Positions 1 through 10,705 are shown, numbered from the stretch's first letter. The stretch: 64,000 bases of DNA from Chromobotia macracanthus (GCA_036877525.1 JAZGTH010000015.1:4605001-4669000), one strand, 5' to 3'. The notes: a model not told the origin generated them from the sequence alone. Program-made: numbers and translations.

Positions 1-333
1 GGAAATGGTAAGGGGCAAAGTTACTGAGAGAAAACCGAAGACAAGAACAAGTGCAAGATAAGAACAATTCAACTGCACACAGTCCAGTAAAAAGCAGGAC
101 CAGGAGTGAGAATGTGAAATGGATGGAGCAGAGAAGAGGCGTTGTAAACAAAAACTGATTATAAGAACAACAGATGGCGAGCGTGTGTTTTGGGGAGTTG
201 AGGGGGTGAAAAGTGGCATAGACCTGTAACAGACAGAAGATGGATTGATCTGGTAGCAAAATCATTACACAGAATCAGAGCGGTGCAGATTTGTGATGCA
301 GTGTGATACACTGTGGTGAAAGAAAAGCGTTGA

Positions 334-543
334 CCCAGCTAACAATTGCAGGTTGTGAGACCATTTCCCTAATGTTTCCATTAAGTAACAAAAAATGTTT
401 CAAATGCCGTTCTGAACATTCTGAATGTCCATATGATATGATGTGATATATATGACATAAGACTTGCAAACTGCAAGTATGTTTTTGATAAAACGTTTAG
501 AGAACGTTAGCCAGCGTTCTAAGAAGATTCCCTGTTTGCTGAA
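334..543 (+). mobile_element. Family A MITE-like element, copy 1 (decayed right end)
   Basis: Starts with CCCAGCTAAC followed by the left-end block 'aggttgtgagaccatttccctaatgtttcc' in decayed form. It ends in 'gaacgttagccagcgttct...ccctgtttgctgaa', where the expected terminal GCTGGG has become GCTGAA. If that end is right, the flanks carry GA on both sides (332-333 and 544-545). It has no coding capacity. The A-family core is rich in AACGTT words, and the family is defined by the many other copies in this window. Confidence 0.75.
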
Positions 544-545
544 GA

Positions 546-1041
546 GTTATGTGTTAATGGTAGAGATTTTGCTGTACTGTTTATATAAGTGGGCCTCATT
601 ATTTGAAAATGTGAGAATGATGAAGAAACATGGGTTATATAAAAATATGATGTCCCAAACAAGTCAGACAACAAATAATCTGTTATTTCAGTTTTTTGTC
701 ATATACCTGCCTACAGATGTCACTGAATCCCTGACTTATTCCGTTTTTATGAAGAGTAATTGAACCTTTCGGTTTGCATCTATCCAGCTCTAAACAGGAT
801 AAGAACACAATTAAATGAGATGAAGTAGGTTTTATATGTATCATGTAAGGCATTTAATCCACTGGGTTGTCCAAAAACAGACATTATCCATCATTATTTA
901 ATGTATAAGTTCTTTTGTGGAATTTCTAGGGAAAACAACTAGATAATAAAATTACTCCCACCACGATGTAAGATATTATACATTCCACCCACCTCTATAC
1001 ACATTCAACAGCCACAGATTTTACAGGCTGTGCGTACCGCA
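546..1041. other. Non-coding interval, nothing recognised
   Basis: AT-rich sequence between the first two family-A copies. The 99-codon open frame that ends near 763 begins inside family A and shows no protein-family features. I see no RNA gene or repeat here. Confidence 0.5.
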
Positions 1042-1043
1042 TA

Positions 1044-1259
1044 CCCAGCTAACAATTTCTGATTGTAAGAGCGCTTTCCTTACGTTTCCATTATGTAACA
1101 AAAGCGTTAGTTCTAGGAACATTTGAAACGTCCAGTTTTTTATGACATATAACATAAAAAACGTTCTACTAACATTACTGCAAGGACATTTACAATAACG
1201 TTTAGAGAACTTTTAGAAAATGTCAGCCAATGTTCTGACAACGTACCCTGTTAGCTGGG
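1044..1259 (+). mobile_element. Family A MITE-like element, copy 2, intact ends with TA duplication
   Basis: Perfect terminal inverted repeat: CCCAGCTAAC at the left and GTTAGCTGGG at the right. TA immediately flanks both ends (1042-1043 and 1260-1261), consistent with a 2-bp target-site duplication. At 216 bp it is shorter than the ~345-bp full form, having lost part of the centre. It is non-autonomous, with no transposase frame. Confidence 0.85.
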
Positions 1260-1261
1260 TA

Positions 1262-1800
1262 TAGGCCTTAGTATTTCTGCCGTAAATGATCTCAAGGTCA
1301 GTGTAGTGTGTTAGCAGTGAGAAAGTGGGCTCTAATGTTACATTCCTCTTGTTAAAACGTCATTCCAACTGGATGCGGCACTAATAAGCAAGTGCTTCTG
1401 TGCATTACCTTGGTAATGGGTGCCTGTTAGCTTGCCTGTGGCTTGCTAATAAAACACTGCCCTTATCTAGTCGGTGTGTTCCATGGAAAAGTCACAACTT
1501 GAGGTTACTAAGAGATCAAAATCTTATCAGCGAAACACCATTATTTGCGGGGACAACAAACATGTAAATTGCTGCAGCCCAGCAAGATATACAGCATTAG
1601 CTAGAAGCTACAAGCACTGTTAAATTTCAACAAAGCAAGTGCGCCTGTTGTGATAATACACCAATAGAGATATCTGGCACAATTTTTGCTGTCCATTTTC
1701 TACTCATTTATTTATATATTTCTTTGGTCTAGCGCTTATGAGATAGCTGTTCACGCTGTGAAGGTGCAGATGGGATTTTCTAGCAATCAGAAGTTGATAT
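1262..1800. other. Non-coding interval, nothing recognised
   Basis: Single-copy-looking sequence with no recognisable repeat. The part from about 1420 to 1700 is less AT-rich and free of simple repeats, so it could be conserved non-coding DNA. That cannot be judged without an alignment. Confidence 0.4.
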
Positions 1801-1801
1801 T

Positions 1802-1900
1802 AAAGGAATATTTCACCCTCAAAAATGAAAATTCTGTCGTTATTTACGTGCCCCCAAAGTCTGTTATTTTTCTGTGTGAACTCAGGGAGAATTTTTAGCT
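1802..1900 (+). mobile_element. Family I element, left-end fragment
   Basis: Contains 'aaaggaatatttcaccctca' followed by 'aaaatgaaaattctgtcgtt'. This matches the left end of the cyprinid-abundant inverted-repeat element whose ends read roughly 'ttaaagggatagttcaccc' then 'tgtcatcatttactcaccc'. Only the first ~100 bp are recognisable. Fuller copies lie at 39461-40068 and 61515-61914. Confidence 0.6.
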
Positions 1901-1930
1901 TTTTTCCATGATATGACAATCAGTGCTGCA

Positions 1931-2217
1931 TTAAAGCCGCAATCCATAACTTCTGCCTCTTTATCGCCACCTCTGTTTGAAATTGGAAGTTACTTTACAT
2001 ACATTCTTTACTTGCGTTAAAATCAAATATGGCCAAACTGACAATACCTGTCAAATCTGACCAGACAGCTCAAATTATAAATCATTATTACTATATATTT
2101 ACTGTTGCAAATCAGGGTAAGGTAAAGAGACTGTTATCTGTTATGCTTAGTAGCTTACTTGCTCAATAATATTTTTTTTTGTTTTTAATCAAAACTAGCT
2201 ACAGATTGCAGCTTTAA
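1931..2217 (+). mobile_element. Family B TIR element, copy 1
   Basis: Bounded by TTAAAGCCGCAATC at the left and GATTGCAGCTTTAA at the right, which form terminal inverted repeats with one mismatch. The interior is shared with the copies at 15868, 19411, 31148 and 49541: 'tatcgccacctctgtttgaa', 'aaatcaaatatggccaaactg', 'aggtaaagagactgttatctg' and 'acttgctcaataat'. About 287 bp and no coding capacity. Confidence 0.8.
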
Positions 2218-2228
2218 GCTTTATATTT

Positions 2229-2359
2229 AGGAATTTGGCAGACACTTTTATCCAAAGCAACACTGAAATACACATTTTAGCTGTATGTGTGTTCCCTGGG
2301 ATTCAAACCCAAAACCTTTGCACTTCTAACACAAGTCTCTACCTACTGACCTACAGGAA
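2229..2359 (-). mobile_element. tRNA-derived SINE, reverse orientation
   Basis: Read on the minus strand it begins 'tgttcctgtaggtcagtagg' with a decayed pol III A box, then has the B-box-like 'gggtttgaatccc', and ends with 'tttggataaaagtgtctgcc'. The last block is the well-known fish SINE body ('gctttggataaaagcgtctgcc'). The tRNA-like head places it among tRNA-derived SINEs. It is a repeat and not a functional tRNA gene, because no cloverleaf can be closed. Confidence 0.7.
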
Positions 2360-2427
2360 CATCATTAAGCTATGGCAGAATTTAAGATTTTAAGAATGTA
2401 TATTTCAGTCATATGGACTGCCTTTTT

Positions 2428-2645
2428 CTCTAAAAGTTCCCTTAACATTATCAAAAACATTCTTGCAGTAACATTAGTAGAACCTTTTTAAACATTATAT
2501 ATAAAATATGAAAAACATTATTCTTAAGATGTTAGTGCAATGTTTTAAAAATGGTAAAAAATAAGTTCAAAATAATATTTGTAACATTTTTTACTTAATG
2601 GAAACATTAGGGAAACATTCCTACAATCTAAAATATTAGCTGGGA
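2428..2645 (-). mobile_element. Family A MITE-like element, copy 3 (5'-truncated)
   Basis: Reverse-orientation family A: 'ctaaaagttcccttaac', 'cttgcagtaacattagtaga', 'attcttaagatgttagtg' and 'cttaatggaaacattaggga', ending 'ttagctggga'. The outer GGGAACATTCTCAGAA end is missing, so only one terminus survives. Confidence 0.75.
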
Positions 2646-2649
2646 TGGT

Positions 2650-4480
2650 CACAACATGAGTTTCAGGATATTTATGGTCCACTGACAAATCAACAACACA
2701 TCAGTTTGGAACATAAGAATGAGTAAATAATGGCAGAACATTGATTTTCAGGTGGATAATTCTTTAAACATTTTAGTCAGGCGATAAAGACTGATTTAAG
2801 CTGGGATTAGCGCATGGAAACCTGCTAAAAGATTTACGGCCTTTGTCGCACTAGCGACATACACAGATCTCTGCTGTTGTTGTGAACTGGGGAATTTTGC
2901 TAATCGGGATTAAATTTCACCGTGCGCACCGGTGCGATATTTCATTAAAGAAGCTGAGAGACGTGGAGGAATCGGTTACGGAGGGCAGAAGTGTGACATT
3001 TCTTTAATTGTGAGAAAGAGAAGATCTCTCAGCATGATTGAGTGGCTGTATTACCCTAATTTGGTTCGCAGTGAGATGGCAGTATGTTATCGCCCAAGGA
3101 TGTGCCACTAATTTGGTGTTGGCGTATCTTTCTCTGTCAGTGCCTTGCGTTCTTTATCAACAGGCACTGATGAAGTTCCTTCTAAACATGACAAGATGAA
3201 GTTTAGACCCGGAAGCATGGGAAGGCAATCGTTAGCAGTGCACAGCTCAGCAGCCAAACCGTCTTTGGTGTCAGTCCAGTTCTCCTGGCGTCTCCGAGCT
3301 CTGTAATGGGAAAACGTTAGCTGCATAACTGTGCAAATTTACATTACCCGCCTTCCACAAATTTTCTCAATTTTCAATTTAAATATCATTAACCAAAAGG
3401 GCAATTTTTGAGGGTCTAATTAATATCATAATGAATTCGCTTGCATTATGTCCTGTTTGGATGAGTGAGATATTCATGGTTAATGAAATTTACTTTTATT
3501 TCCAAATGAAACTATTGTGGTTACTTTGCTTTGGCTGCAGTTTATTTGGAGTCCTGCCTGCGCACAGAACTTTCATCATTTTGAAATTCATTGCTTAAAT
3601 TACATCATCCAGTGAGTTATTTTTACTATATAGGTGTGATTTGCATAATCGAAGTAGTTATTCATGTTAATTCTGTATTTATCAGAAACAGAGTGCCATT
3701 TCTGTTATTTTGTAAGTTTATTTTGAAAGAAGAAAATACCTGGAGGTCCCCCTATAGTGAATAATTTTATCCCATAAAACTTATCTTTAATCATCAAAAT
3801 GACAAATTTAATTATTATTTCTTGAAAATAGTTTATTTGTGTTAAAATAACTTGTGCGTTGCACATGTTTGACAATTTTTCTGTTTTATTTTTCATAATA
3901 TGCAAATTTGTCCCCGCCTTCACTTAATTGCCCCAGCTCTGACTACCTGATCCACTTGGTCCACTCAATGACATGACTGATTAAAACATGTTTGCGACGC
4001 AGGAAACAGGTATGGTTTTAAACTGTGTTTTTGAGTTTTAAGAAAGAAATACTCTGCAGTAGTGTTAAGTGATAGCTTTGTGATAGCAAGTGATAGCAAA
4101 TTAAAAACAGTATATAGACATATAAACAACATTAAAAACTTGATTTTCACTTTAAGAAGAATAGAAGAATATCTCCACTAACAAAAGAACATATATCTCG
4201 ATATGAGAATATGTATTCTCAATATCTCCCAAAACTCCAGAGGTCTGTAAAATGTATAGCTGTATGCTTGACTTCTGCGTGACCTTTCAAGTATTGCACA
4301 TTGTTAAATATTTGTGCATACAAGTCACATCTAATAACTGAATCAAATATAATATGTCACAATGTGAACACTAAATATTAAGACAGTATTAACTCAAGTT
4401 TTACAAAACAATAAGCATTATACATTTTCAAAGATTTTTATAGATTTTGGAATTGACACAAGAGGGAGCTAATTCTTCTG
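2650..4480. other. Non-coding interval; repeat-poor block near 2800-3110
   Basis: No gene or recognisable transposon. The part from about 2800 to 3110 has more CpG and more balanced composition than its surroundings and includes the perfect 12-bp palindrome CGCACCGGTGCG (2925-2936). It is a weak candidate for conserved regulatory DNA. The rest is AT-rich. Confidence 0.35.
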
Positions 4481-4509
4481 TCCATTGGCCAAGCAGACAC
4501 TGTTATCGA

Positions 4510-4540
4510 CCAATGACGATCATCTCATTGCCAATGACGA
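4510..4540 (+). promoter_or_regulatory. Paired CCAAT-TGACGA boxes
   Basis: CCAATGACGA occurs twice, at 4510-4519 and 4531-4540. The start-to-start distance is 21 bp, about two helical turns. Each repeat overlaps an NF-Y-type CCAAT box with a CRE/ATF half site (TGACG). An inverted CCAAT (ATTGG) lies just upstream and 'gtcaatca' downstream. Promoter or enhancer activity is an inference; no transcript start is visible. Confidence 0.3.
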
Positions 4541-4569
4541 AATATGGACTGATATACCTGTCAATCAGA

Positions 4570-5220
4570 AGAAAGAATATTTAATAATGACACATTGATA
4601 TGGAGTAAATTACCTTGATATTTGAAAGGTTTAACACTAACACAGAGAGTGTAAAAGTCACAATAACTAGCAGTGACATTCCTCTCCTATGACCTTTGCA
4701 TGGAGCACACGCATTCAAATCCATTAACCAATAATGAGAACTTTACAAAGGCCAATTAACTGCCTAATGTCGGGAAAAACTGTCATGATACAGTTGAGAT
4801 TTTGCTGACAAGTCAATGATCCAGTGGATACAGGGCCACTTTCTATATTCACCAAGAGATAATTCCACTGCTGAGATTTGCATTCTTTCTTTATCATTTT
4901 GACGTGGGGCCGCAAACTTTTCTGTTGCATTTCTGTTTCATCTGTACTGTGCCCATCAAAACTCTCAATGGATATTGATCTGTTTACCCCAGGCCTCTTA
5001 TTCAGGCTTGGGCAATGTGAGACCGATATATGTGTCGATTCTATCAGGTAGACCTGAGAGATAGAGGCCAGTATCCATCACGCTTAGCCTGCATTGACAA
5101 AATGACATTATGAAGCACTCTCTGCAGTAAAAATAGAGATTCAATCTATAATGTCTCAGCTGCGACTGAAGAAACAAGACCTGCCGCAAACATTCTGCAC
5201 ATGCAGCGCATCAAGAGAGC
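4570..5220. other. Non-coding interval, nothing recognised
   Basis: No recognisable repeat or gene. The segment 4990-5210 is repeat-free and of moderate GC. Its 63-codon minus-strand frame shows no known motif. Confidence 0.4.
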
Positions 5221-5221
5221 A

Positions 5222-5495
5222 CCCAGCTAACAATTTTAGGTTGTAAGAATGTTTGCCTAACTTTTCCATTAAGAAACAAAGACGTTAATGTTGACAATGG
5301 AATGGAACAATCAAAGCGTCCATATTTTTTAACTCTGTAACATTTTAAAACGTTCCACTAACAACTTAGCAATAATGTTTGTGATATATGATACATAACA
5401 TTTAAAAATGTAACTAATGTTGCTGTAGGAACTTTTGACAACATTAAGAAAACTTTTAAGGAACATTAACCTGCATTCTGAGAATGTTCGCTGGG
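5222..5495 (+). mobile_element. Family A MITE-like element, copy 4, CA duplication
   Basis: Left end CCCAGCTAACAATTTTAGG. The right end is 'cattctgagaatgttcgctggg', with the GTTA of the terminal repeat partly lost. CA flanks both ends (5220-5221 and 5496-5497), as expected for a 2-bp target-site duplication. 274 bp and non-coding. Confidence 0.85.
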
Positions 5496-6172
5496 CAGCA
5501 GCAGAACTTATACCAGCAGCAATTTTATTCCTGTGAAGTAGCGCAGCTGCATCTTTATGTCGACATTAAAGTGGCTTGCTTTGCTGCATAGAGTATTTCT
5601 TTTGATAATGGCCATAAATTACAACACGGTTATCAGAAGTGAGCCATTGAGAACTATTACAAACATGAGCGTTGTGAAATCTAATTTACATTCAGGAGGG
5701 GAAATCACATTTACATTCAAATGGTGATAAATTTACAAGGAATGGAAACCAAATCCCAAAGTGTTGCTATAAATTGCTTTGAACAACTACAGTATAGTCA
5801 AGTCAAATTTACAGAGAGACCGTGCTGGATTCTGGCACTTTATGTGGAACCTGACAGCATCTTTGCTTGTTTTAATAAAGCATTTCATGTAAGAGAAATT
5901 ATTATTATATTTACAGTGTACATTGTCAACTCTATCCTGTTTTTTATACATGTAAACAGCTTAAAACACCGCCAAGATGCTGTCTTACGTACAAGTGCTT
6001 ATATCAAACCAATGAGATGAGTTATGGGCGGGGTGTCACTTGCAGCCCCGCCCCGTTTTTACATACATTTCCTTTTTTTATTTTTTATTTTATTTTTTTT
6101 TTACATACTGCGGGCAGATCTGGGACCAGAAACAGAAAACAAACATGTAGTTCATCTTTACCGACTGTATTA

Positions 6173-6355
6173 AAATATAGCATGTAAGCGCAGAAAGCAG
6201 ATGTGAAGTACTGCCTGTACGACTGGCTTCAAACACGACGCGATGGCGTCAGTAAATATGTTAATGAGCGCATGACGTCATCCAGCACGAGTGACGACAG
6301 AGTTGAAATGGTTCGCGGCAGATCGGATGACGAATTCAGGCGTGTGACGTAAAGC
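6173..6355. promoter_or_regulatory. CpG-dense cluster with CRE palindrome
   Basis: Against an AT-rich, CpG-poor background this stretch holds many CpGs (acgacgcgatggcg, gagcgcatgacgtc, ggttcgcggcag). It includes the full CRE/ATF palindrome TGACGTCA at 6273-6280 and further TGACG sites near 6291 and 6344. It lies just upstream of a LINE/SINE-type tail, so it may instead be the body of a degraded retroposon. A regulatory role is an inference. Confidence 0.3.
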
Positions 6356-6399
6356 CTCAGGTAAAAATATCATTGTATATATTTCCTTGTTTTTCCCTT

Positions 6400-6481
6400 T
6401 CTCCTCCCTGTAAAGCGGCTTTGAGACAACGCCACATTTGTAAAAGCGCCATACAAATAAAGTTGCCTTGAATTGAATTGA
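6400..6481 (+). mobile_element. SINE/LINE 3' tail with TTGAA repeats
   Basis: Reads 'tgtaaagcggctttgagaca', then 'aaaagcgccatacaaataaa', and ends in a short (TTGAA) run. This is the characteristic 3' tail of fish L2/CR1-type retroposons and the SINEs that use their machinery. The upstream boundary is unclear. Confidence 0.6.
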
Positions 6482-6489
6482 AAAGTGAC

Positions 6490-7205
6490 GCGAAGTTCAT
6501 GATCGGACGTCTGATCATTTTACACGGAAGGCAGTCCTGCGTCAAAAGTTGATTTTCCATTCATTTTAAAAGTAAGATCTGAAGTTAAAATCTGTATGAA
6601 AGTCTGTATGAATTAGAGTATTTATTACCTGAAACTGGTCATCTGTTTTAAAGTGTAAAGTTTTCTTTAAAATCGTAATTAAATTACTTTTGTCCCTCCT
6701 CCTGTTCATTTTTAATGTTTCAGGTCTCGCCCCTTAAATACTAGCAAATGTGCATTTAAACTTACTTGTTGTTGTTATTGTTGTTATGTGTTTGTTTAAA
6801 TTCTTATTATTTAGTTTTTTGCACGCAAAGATACTCGCTCATGTCTTCATGATGTATATAGAGTTGAAGCAGACAGTTATTGACATTGACTTGCTCTCAA
6901 TTTGATGTAAATGTCCCTCTAGATGTGACTGATTCCTCTGAAGCTGTTCATAAAGCAGATATCTACACTGTCTGGAATGGGCGATCATTTTTCATAACAT
7001 CATTTTGTGATGAATGAGTTAGATTGCATGAAGTTTTGTACTTTTTTCTTTTTTATAGTTTCAGCACCAGTCCACGTGATCTCTATTGCTTTTATTACTA
7101 GCAGGAAGACTAGTTGACATGGTGCGACAAGCGTGTTTCTTTCCTTGTGTTGCCAGTTGTATTTGGTAGGACATACGGAAGTCTTTAGTTTACGTAAAGA
7201 CAGGA
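6490..7205. other. Non-coding interval, nothing recognised
   Basis: AT-rich, with several short poly-T and (TTG) runs. No repeat family or coding signal recognised. Confidence 0.45.
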
Positions 7206-7207
7206 AT

Positions 7208-7473
7208 GGTCATTGTTTTCCAGAAACACTTTTTGTAACGCTGGTTGAAAGTCTTTGCACATTCTGATAGCAATCACCAAGTAAAGTGATCTAAATATAT
7301 TTATATAAATACATCTCTTTATTTTGTTTAAACGTTCGTCCAATCATTGCATTAGGTCCGAATGCAATGATAGGATGTCTTGCTTCTCAAACTGTGTATG
7401 TGTTTTGGAGGAGGCTTGGCTTTGGAGAGTGCTCTGGTCGGTATTGCTGTGAAATTGCCTACCCTACCTTTAA
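7208..7473 (-). mobile_element. Family C TIR element, copy 1
   Basis: Ends in 'aaattgcctaccctaccttt', the reverse complement of the family-C left end. The interior has 'ttggaggaggcttggctttg', 'ccgaatgcaatgat', 'ccaatcattgcatt' and 'cgctggttgaaagtct', shared with the copies at 26246, 32700, 51367 and 53796. The family carries an internal short inverted repeat around 'gcattc..gaatgc'. Non-coding. Confidence 0.75.
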
Positions 7474-7702
7474 CAGCCATGATTCATCATTTGCTATGTG
7501 CTGTTAGTAATAGGTAGTATTAGGGGAAGGGATGTTGTCATTCTGTACAGAAAGCAGTGTTTAAACCTGTGTTATGCTGTGACATTAAAATAGCTTCAGA
7601 TGGGAAGGTTGTTACACTTGGAGTTCTCAGATATATTTAAATATTAGCTTTACTTTAGATGTTTCTCCTAAGAGAAATAAAAATAACTACAAATAAGACA
7701 AT

Positions 7703-7765
7703 TGTTAAAAGAGACTTTCAACCAGCATAACTAAAAATGTTTCTGGAACGATCACCTAACTTTAA
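7703..7765 (+). mobile_element. Family C right-end fragment
   Basis: The string 'gagactttcaaccagcataa' followed by 'aaaaatgtttctggaacgat' matches the family-C right end. It lies 230 bp from the reverse-orientation copy at 7208-7473. Confidence 0.6.
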
Positions 7766-7769
7766 TGTG

Positions 7770-8550
7770 AGTGTTTAGAAATGTCTGACTTCATATTGAC
7801 ACTTTCTATTGGCATTTGAATGCAGAAGTTGTTTTGACAAATCTGAGCACAGCCAAAGACGTTGTTCAAATCGTTTCTGAAATACAGATATGTGAGTTTA
7901 CTGAGGACTCATCTGAAATGCAGGACACCATAAAAGTCAATGTTTACTCTCCATTTAATCTTCATTTAATCTCAGATTTTTTTTGTCGTTCTTATGAGTC
8001 AGTAATATGATTTGATTCTTTCATCTCCTGAGTGTACATTTCTTTCAGAAATACTGTTTATTTCTTTATGTGTAAAACTTGAATAGTAATGCTATAAATA
8101 ATGCATTTAAGCTATTTATACAGAGCAAATGTGACGATCTGAAGTTGATTAACTGCCTTAACATGTATATTTCAGTGCATGTTACCTTTAAGGTGTCATA
8201 AATGCGACACTTATATAACAGAGAGAAAAAAGATAAAAACTTGTTAACTTTAATAAAGATCCACCCCCTGGACCTTACAGTCCCTGTAGGGAAAGAAACC
8301 CAATTGTTTAATACCATATGTCCAGTAGCGAGCCTCCACTTTTATTGCTTTGGCAATACCAGTGAGATAAGCATTGATGAGCATCCTAAGTAGATGGCAG
8401 GAGTGATGAACGTGCTTACTCAGTCGTGTTAGCATCAGACTCACTCTTAATGTTCTCACCCACGCTTCGTTCTCGCAGCCTGCCAGCATTCTGCATTTAA
8501 ATCACGGCGCGTCTGAGGTCTATTCCTGATCGCTTGCATTACACCGGAGT
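7770..8550. other. Non-coding interval, nothing recognised
   Basis: Several overlapping short open frames on both strands (60-83 codons) are present, none with recognisable protein features. No repeat recognised. Confidence 0.4.
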
Positions 8551-8551
8551 C

Positions 8552-8744
8552 AAAGCACTTTCACACCCCAGTTAGTGTCATATTCCAATGGTGTCAGTGT
8601 TGTGTAATGCACTTAAAAAGTCGTGTTCAGGGGTGAGCCGCGCTAATGTTATGCCTCATCACAGGGCTACTGTGTGTTTATTAAATTGCGAGGTTGTGGC
8701 AGTTGGCCTGAGCTGTTGTGATGCTCCTCTCTTGGGTGATGGGG
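8552..8744 (+). repeat. Direct duplication flanking a family-A element, left copy
   Basis: Runs from 'aaagcactttcacacccc' to 'cttgggtgatgggg'. A diverged second copy occupies 9088-9256. Shared blocks include 'ggtgtcagtgttgtgtaatg', 'ttatgcctcat' and 'tttattaaattgcgaggttg'. The two copies differ by substitutions and by indels of about 16 and 10 bp. The left copy ends where the A element begins. Confidence 0.85.
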
Positions 8745-9087
8745 TAACAAATTTAGGTTGTAGGAACATTTCCCTAATGTTTCCATGAGTAACAAAAATT
8801 TAAAATGTCATTTTAAATGTTCCAGGAACATTTCATTTTTTAGACATTGTATTAACATTGTTGCTTGGTTATAAGGACAATTTTCAAACGTTTACTATTT
8901 CTGTAATGTTTTTTTAAACATTTCACTAACAACTTAAGAATAACATTTTTTAATACATGATTATTATTTTTATATTTTTATTTTTATATTATTATTATAT
9001 AGAAAAAGTTCTATTAATGTTTCTGCGAAAACGTTTTTTTGAGAAATCATTTAGCCAACGTTCTGAGAATGCTTCCTGTTAGCTGGG
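8745..9087 (+). mobile_element. Family A MITE-like element, copy 5, between duplicated flanks
   Basis: Begins 'taacaaatttaggttg', so the first ~6 bases of the usual CCCAGCTAAC end are missing. It continues with the family interior and finishes with an intact 'cctgttagctggg'. Full-length class (343 bp), with an AT-rich centre around 8960-9000. The flanking host DNA is duplicated rather than the usual 2 bp. Confidence 0.8.
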
Positions 9088-9256
9088 AAAGCATTTTCAC
9101 ACCCTAGTTAGTGTCGAATTCTAGTGGTGTCAGTGTTGTGTAATGCACTTGAGGGGCGAGCCACACTAATATTATGCCTCATTGCAGAGCTGCCGAGTGT
9201 TTATTAAATTGCGAGGTTGCCCGAGCTGGTGTGATAGTCTCTGCTGGGTGATGGGG
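9088..9256 (+). repeat. Direct duplication flanking a family-A element, right copy
   Basis: Starts 'aaagcattttcacaccct' directly after the A-element terminus and ends 'ctgggtgatgggg'. It is homologous to 8552-8744, with scattered substitutions and two internal deletions relative to the left copy. Confidence 0.85.
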
Positions 9257-9259
9257 TGT

Positions 9260-10155
9260 GTTTGTTTGCAGTTCGAGCCGGTAAACATGGCGCCTCTGGT
9301 TGCAGCCTGTCGGTCTGCTGTCTGCTCACCTTAGTTTCAGGTCAAAATAGATGAGGAGAAGCATTGTGTACGGTTTGGAGAGTTTGCCAGCATTCAAACT
9401 AATGCATAAACTAAAGCATTTTTCAAAGTTTATGTGCTTGAATTTTGAATGTGCTTGTTTTCTTCCTTTCTAAGAAATGCAGACAATGAAAACAATCCAG
9501 TCGTTATGTGTGCCATTATCTGGCATCTCTCCAACACTTTAAAGTTGCATGCACATAGAAGTACTGCACACGTCAGCAGAGGTAGATCTGCATGTTCCTG
9601 GTGCATATCCTGTCTCTGTCCCATCCGGGTGGGATTACATTTCCCAAAGGACACCAGAGTTTCTCTCCGCCCTTCATAATGTTTCTGGTGTTGTGTGAGC
9701 AAAACAGATGCGTTTGATACAGACTGTATTAAAATCACAAAGTGCATCTGCAAAACAGTTTTCTGACCTCCTCAGGGAAAACTTGTCCCGTCCAAACAGG
9801 GCTTAAGACACACAGTTCAGTGGAATCAGAACCATCTGGTGGCTTCTTGTGGCAGGGTTGGGTCTTCAGGGGCAGCCAGTAATGCTAGAATGTTCTGGAG
9901 GAGACGTGATCCAGCTTATCGTACCATCTTCTCGTGTAATAAGAGCCGTCTGTCTCCATTCTCCGGCCCCTTCTCATAGAGGTTAATAAGAATGACACAG
10001 GAATATTAATACTGCTGTTATTGCAAAGCCTATGAGATGTGTTTGAATGTGTCATGAGAGGGTTTTGTTGAAGGTCAGGTCACGAACGTCCTCTTTCACC
10101 TGTAATATGTGATGAACATTTAGTCCTCAAGTCTGCAGAGCTAGCACCAGCAAGG
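9260..10155. other. Non-coding interval; repeat-free block near 9890-10110
   Basis: No gene recognised. The opposing open frames at 9430-9753 (minus, 107 codons) and 9449-9679 (plus) overlap each other and resemble nothing known. The stretch 9890-10110 is repeat-free with moderate GC and could be conserved non-coding DNA. Confidence 0.35.
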
Positions 10156-10159
10156 CTAA

Positions 10160-10320
10160 CCCAGCTAACAGTTTTAGGTTGGTTATTTATTGCTTGGTTA
10201 TAAGAACGCTATTCAAACATTTTTAATAATGTAATGTGTCTAAAGCGTTCCACTAAGAACTTATGAAAAACGTTTTTGATAACGTATTTGAACTTTTAAG
10301 GATGTTTCCTGTTAGCTGGG
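10160..10320 (+). mobile_element. Family A MITE-like element, copy 6 (internally deleted)
   Basis: Intact CCCAGCTAAC and GTTAGCTGGG ends enclose only 161 bp. The left block jumps from 'ttttaggttgg' straight to 'ttattgcttggttataagaa', so about 110 bp of the left half is missing. The flanks (AA / TA) no longer match exactly. Confidence 0.8.
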
Positions 10321-10705
10321 TAGATGTTTCTGTATTTAAGAGAATTAATCGAGGACACTTTGACCTGTTAGCCAATCAGTGCTAATGCTAGTAGAGCCGA
10401 GCGGAGGTGTATTCTTAAAGGTGTTTAATTTTTTCAATGTTAAATTGCTTTCTCAATTTAATGTGCAGAGACAAGTAAGCCATTCGTAGCTTTGATTTCC
10501 CTAAAGTGCTTAACACACTGTGGTGCTGTTAATGTTTCTGTATTTGTTTTGCCTGAAATTGCCACAGTGGTGCAACCAATAGGAAAATAATACAGACTAT
10601 AAATAGGCAAACATTTATCTGTTGGGTTGTTTTTGCTGGTAGTTACTCTGTTTTCTCAATTTAAAACTTAAATTAGTGTAAATACTGGCTGTTATTTGTT
10701 CCTAT

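Noticed and set aside
2229..2359. Possible tRNA gene
   Set aside because: Only A- and B-box-like remnants remain in a SINE context; no cloverleaf can be formed.
6026..6058. GC-rich hairpin followed by T run, like an intrinsic terminator
   Set aside because: GGGCGGGG/CCCCGCCC pairs and a T tract follows, but the window is vertebrate DNA, where such terminators do not operate. No upstream gene.
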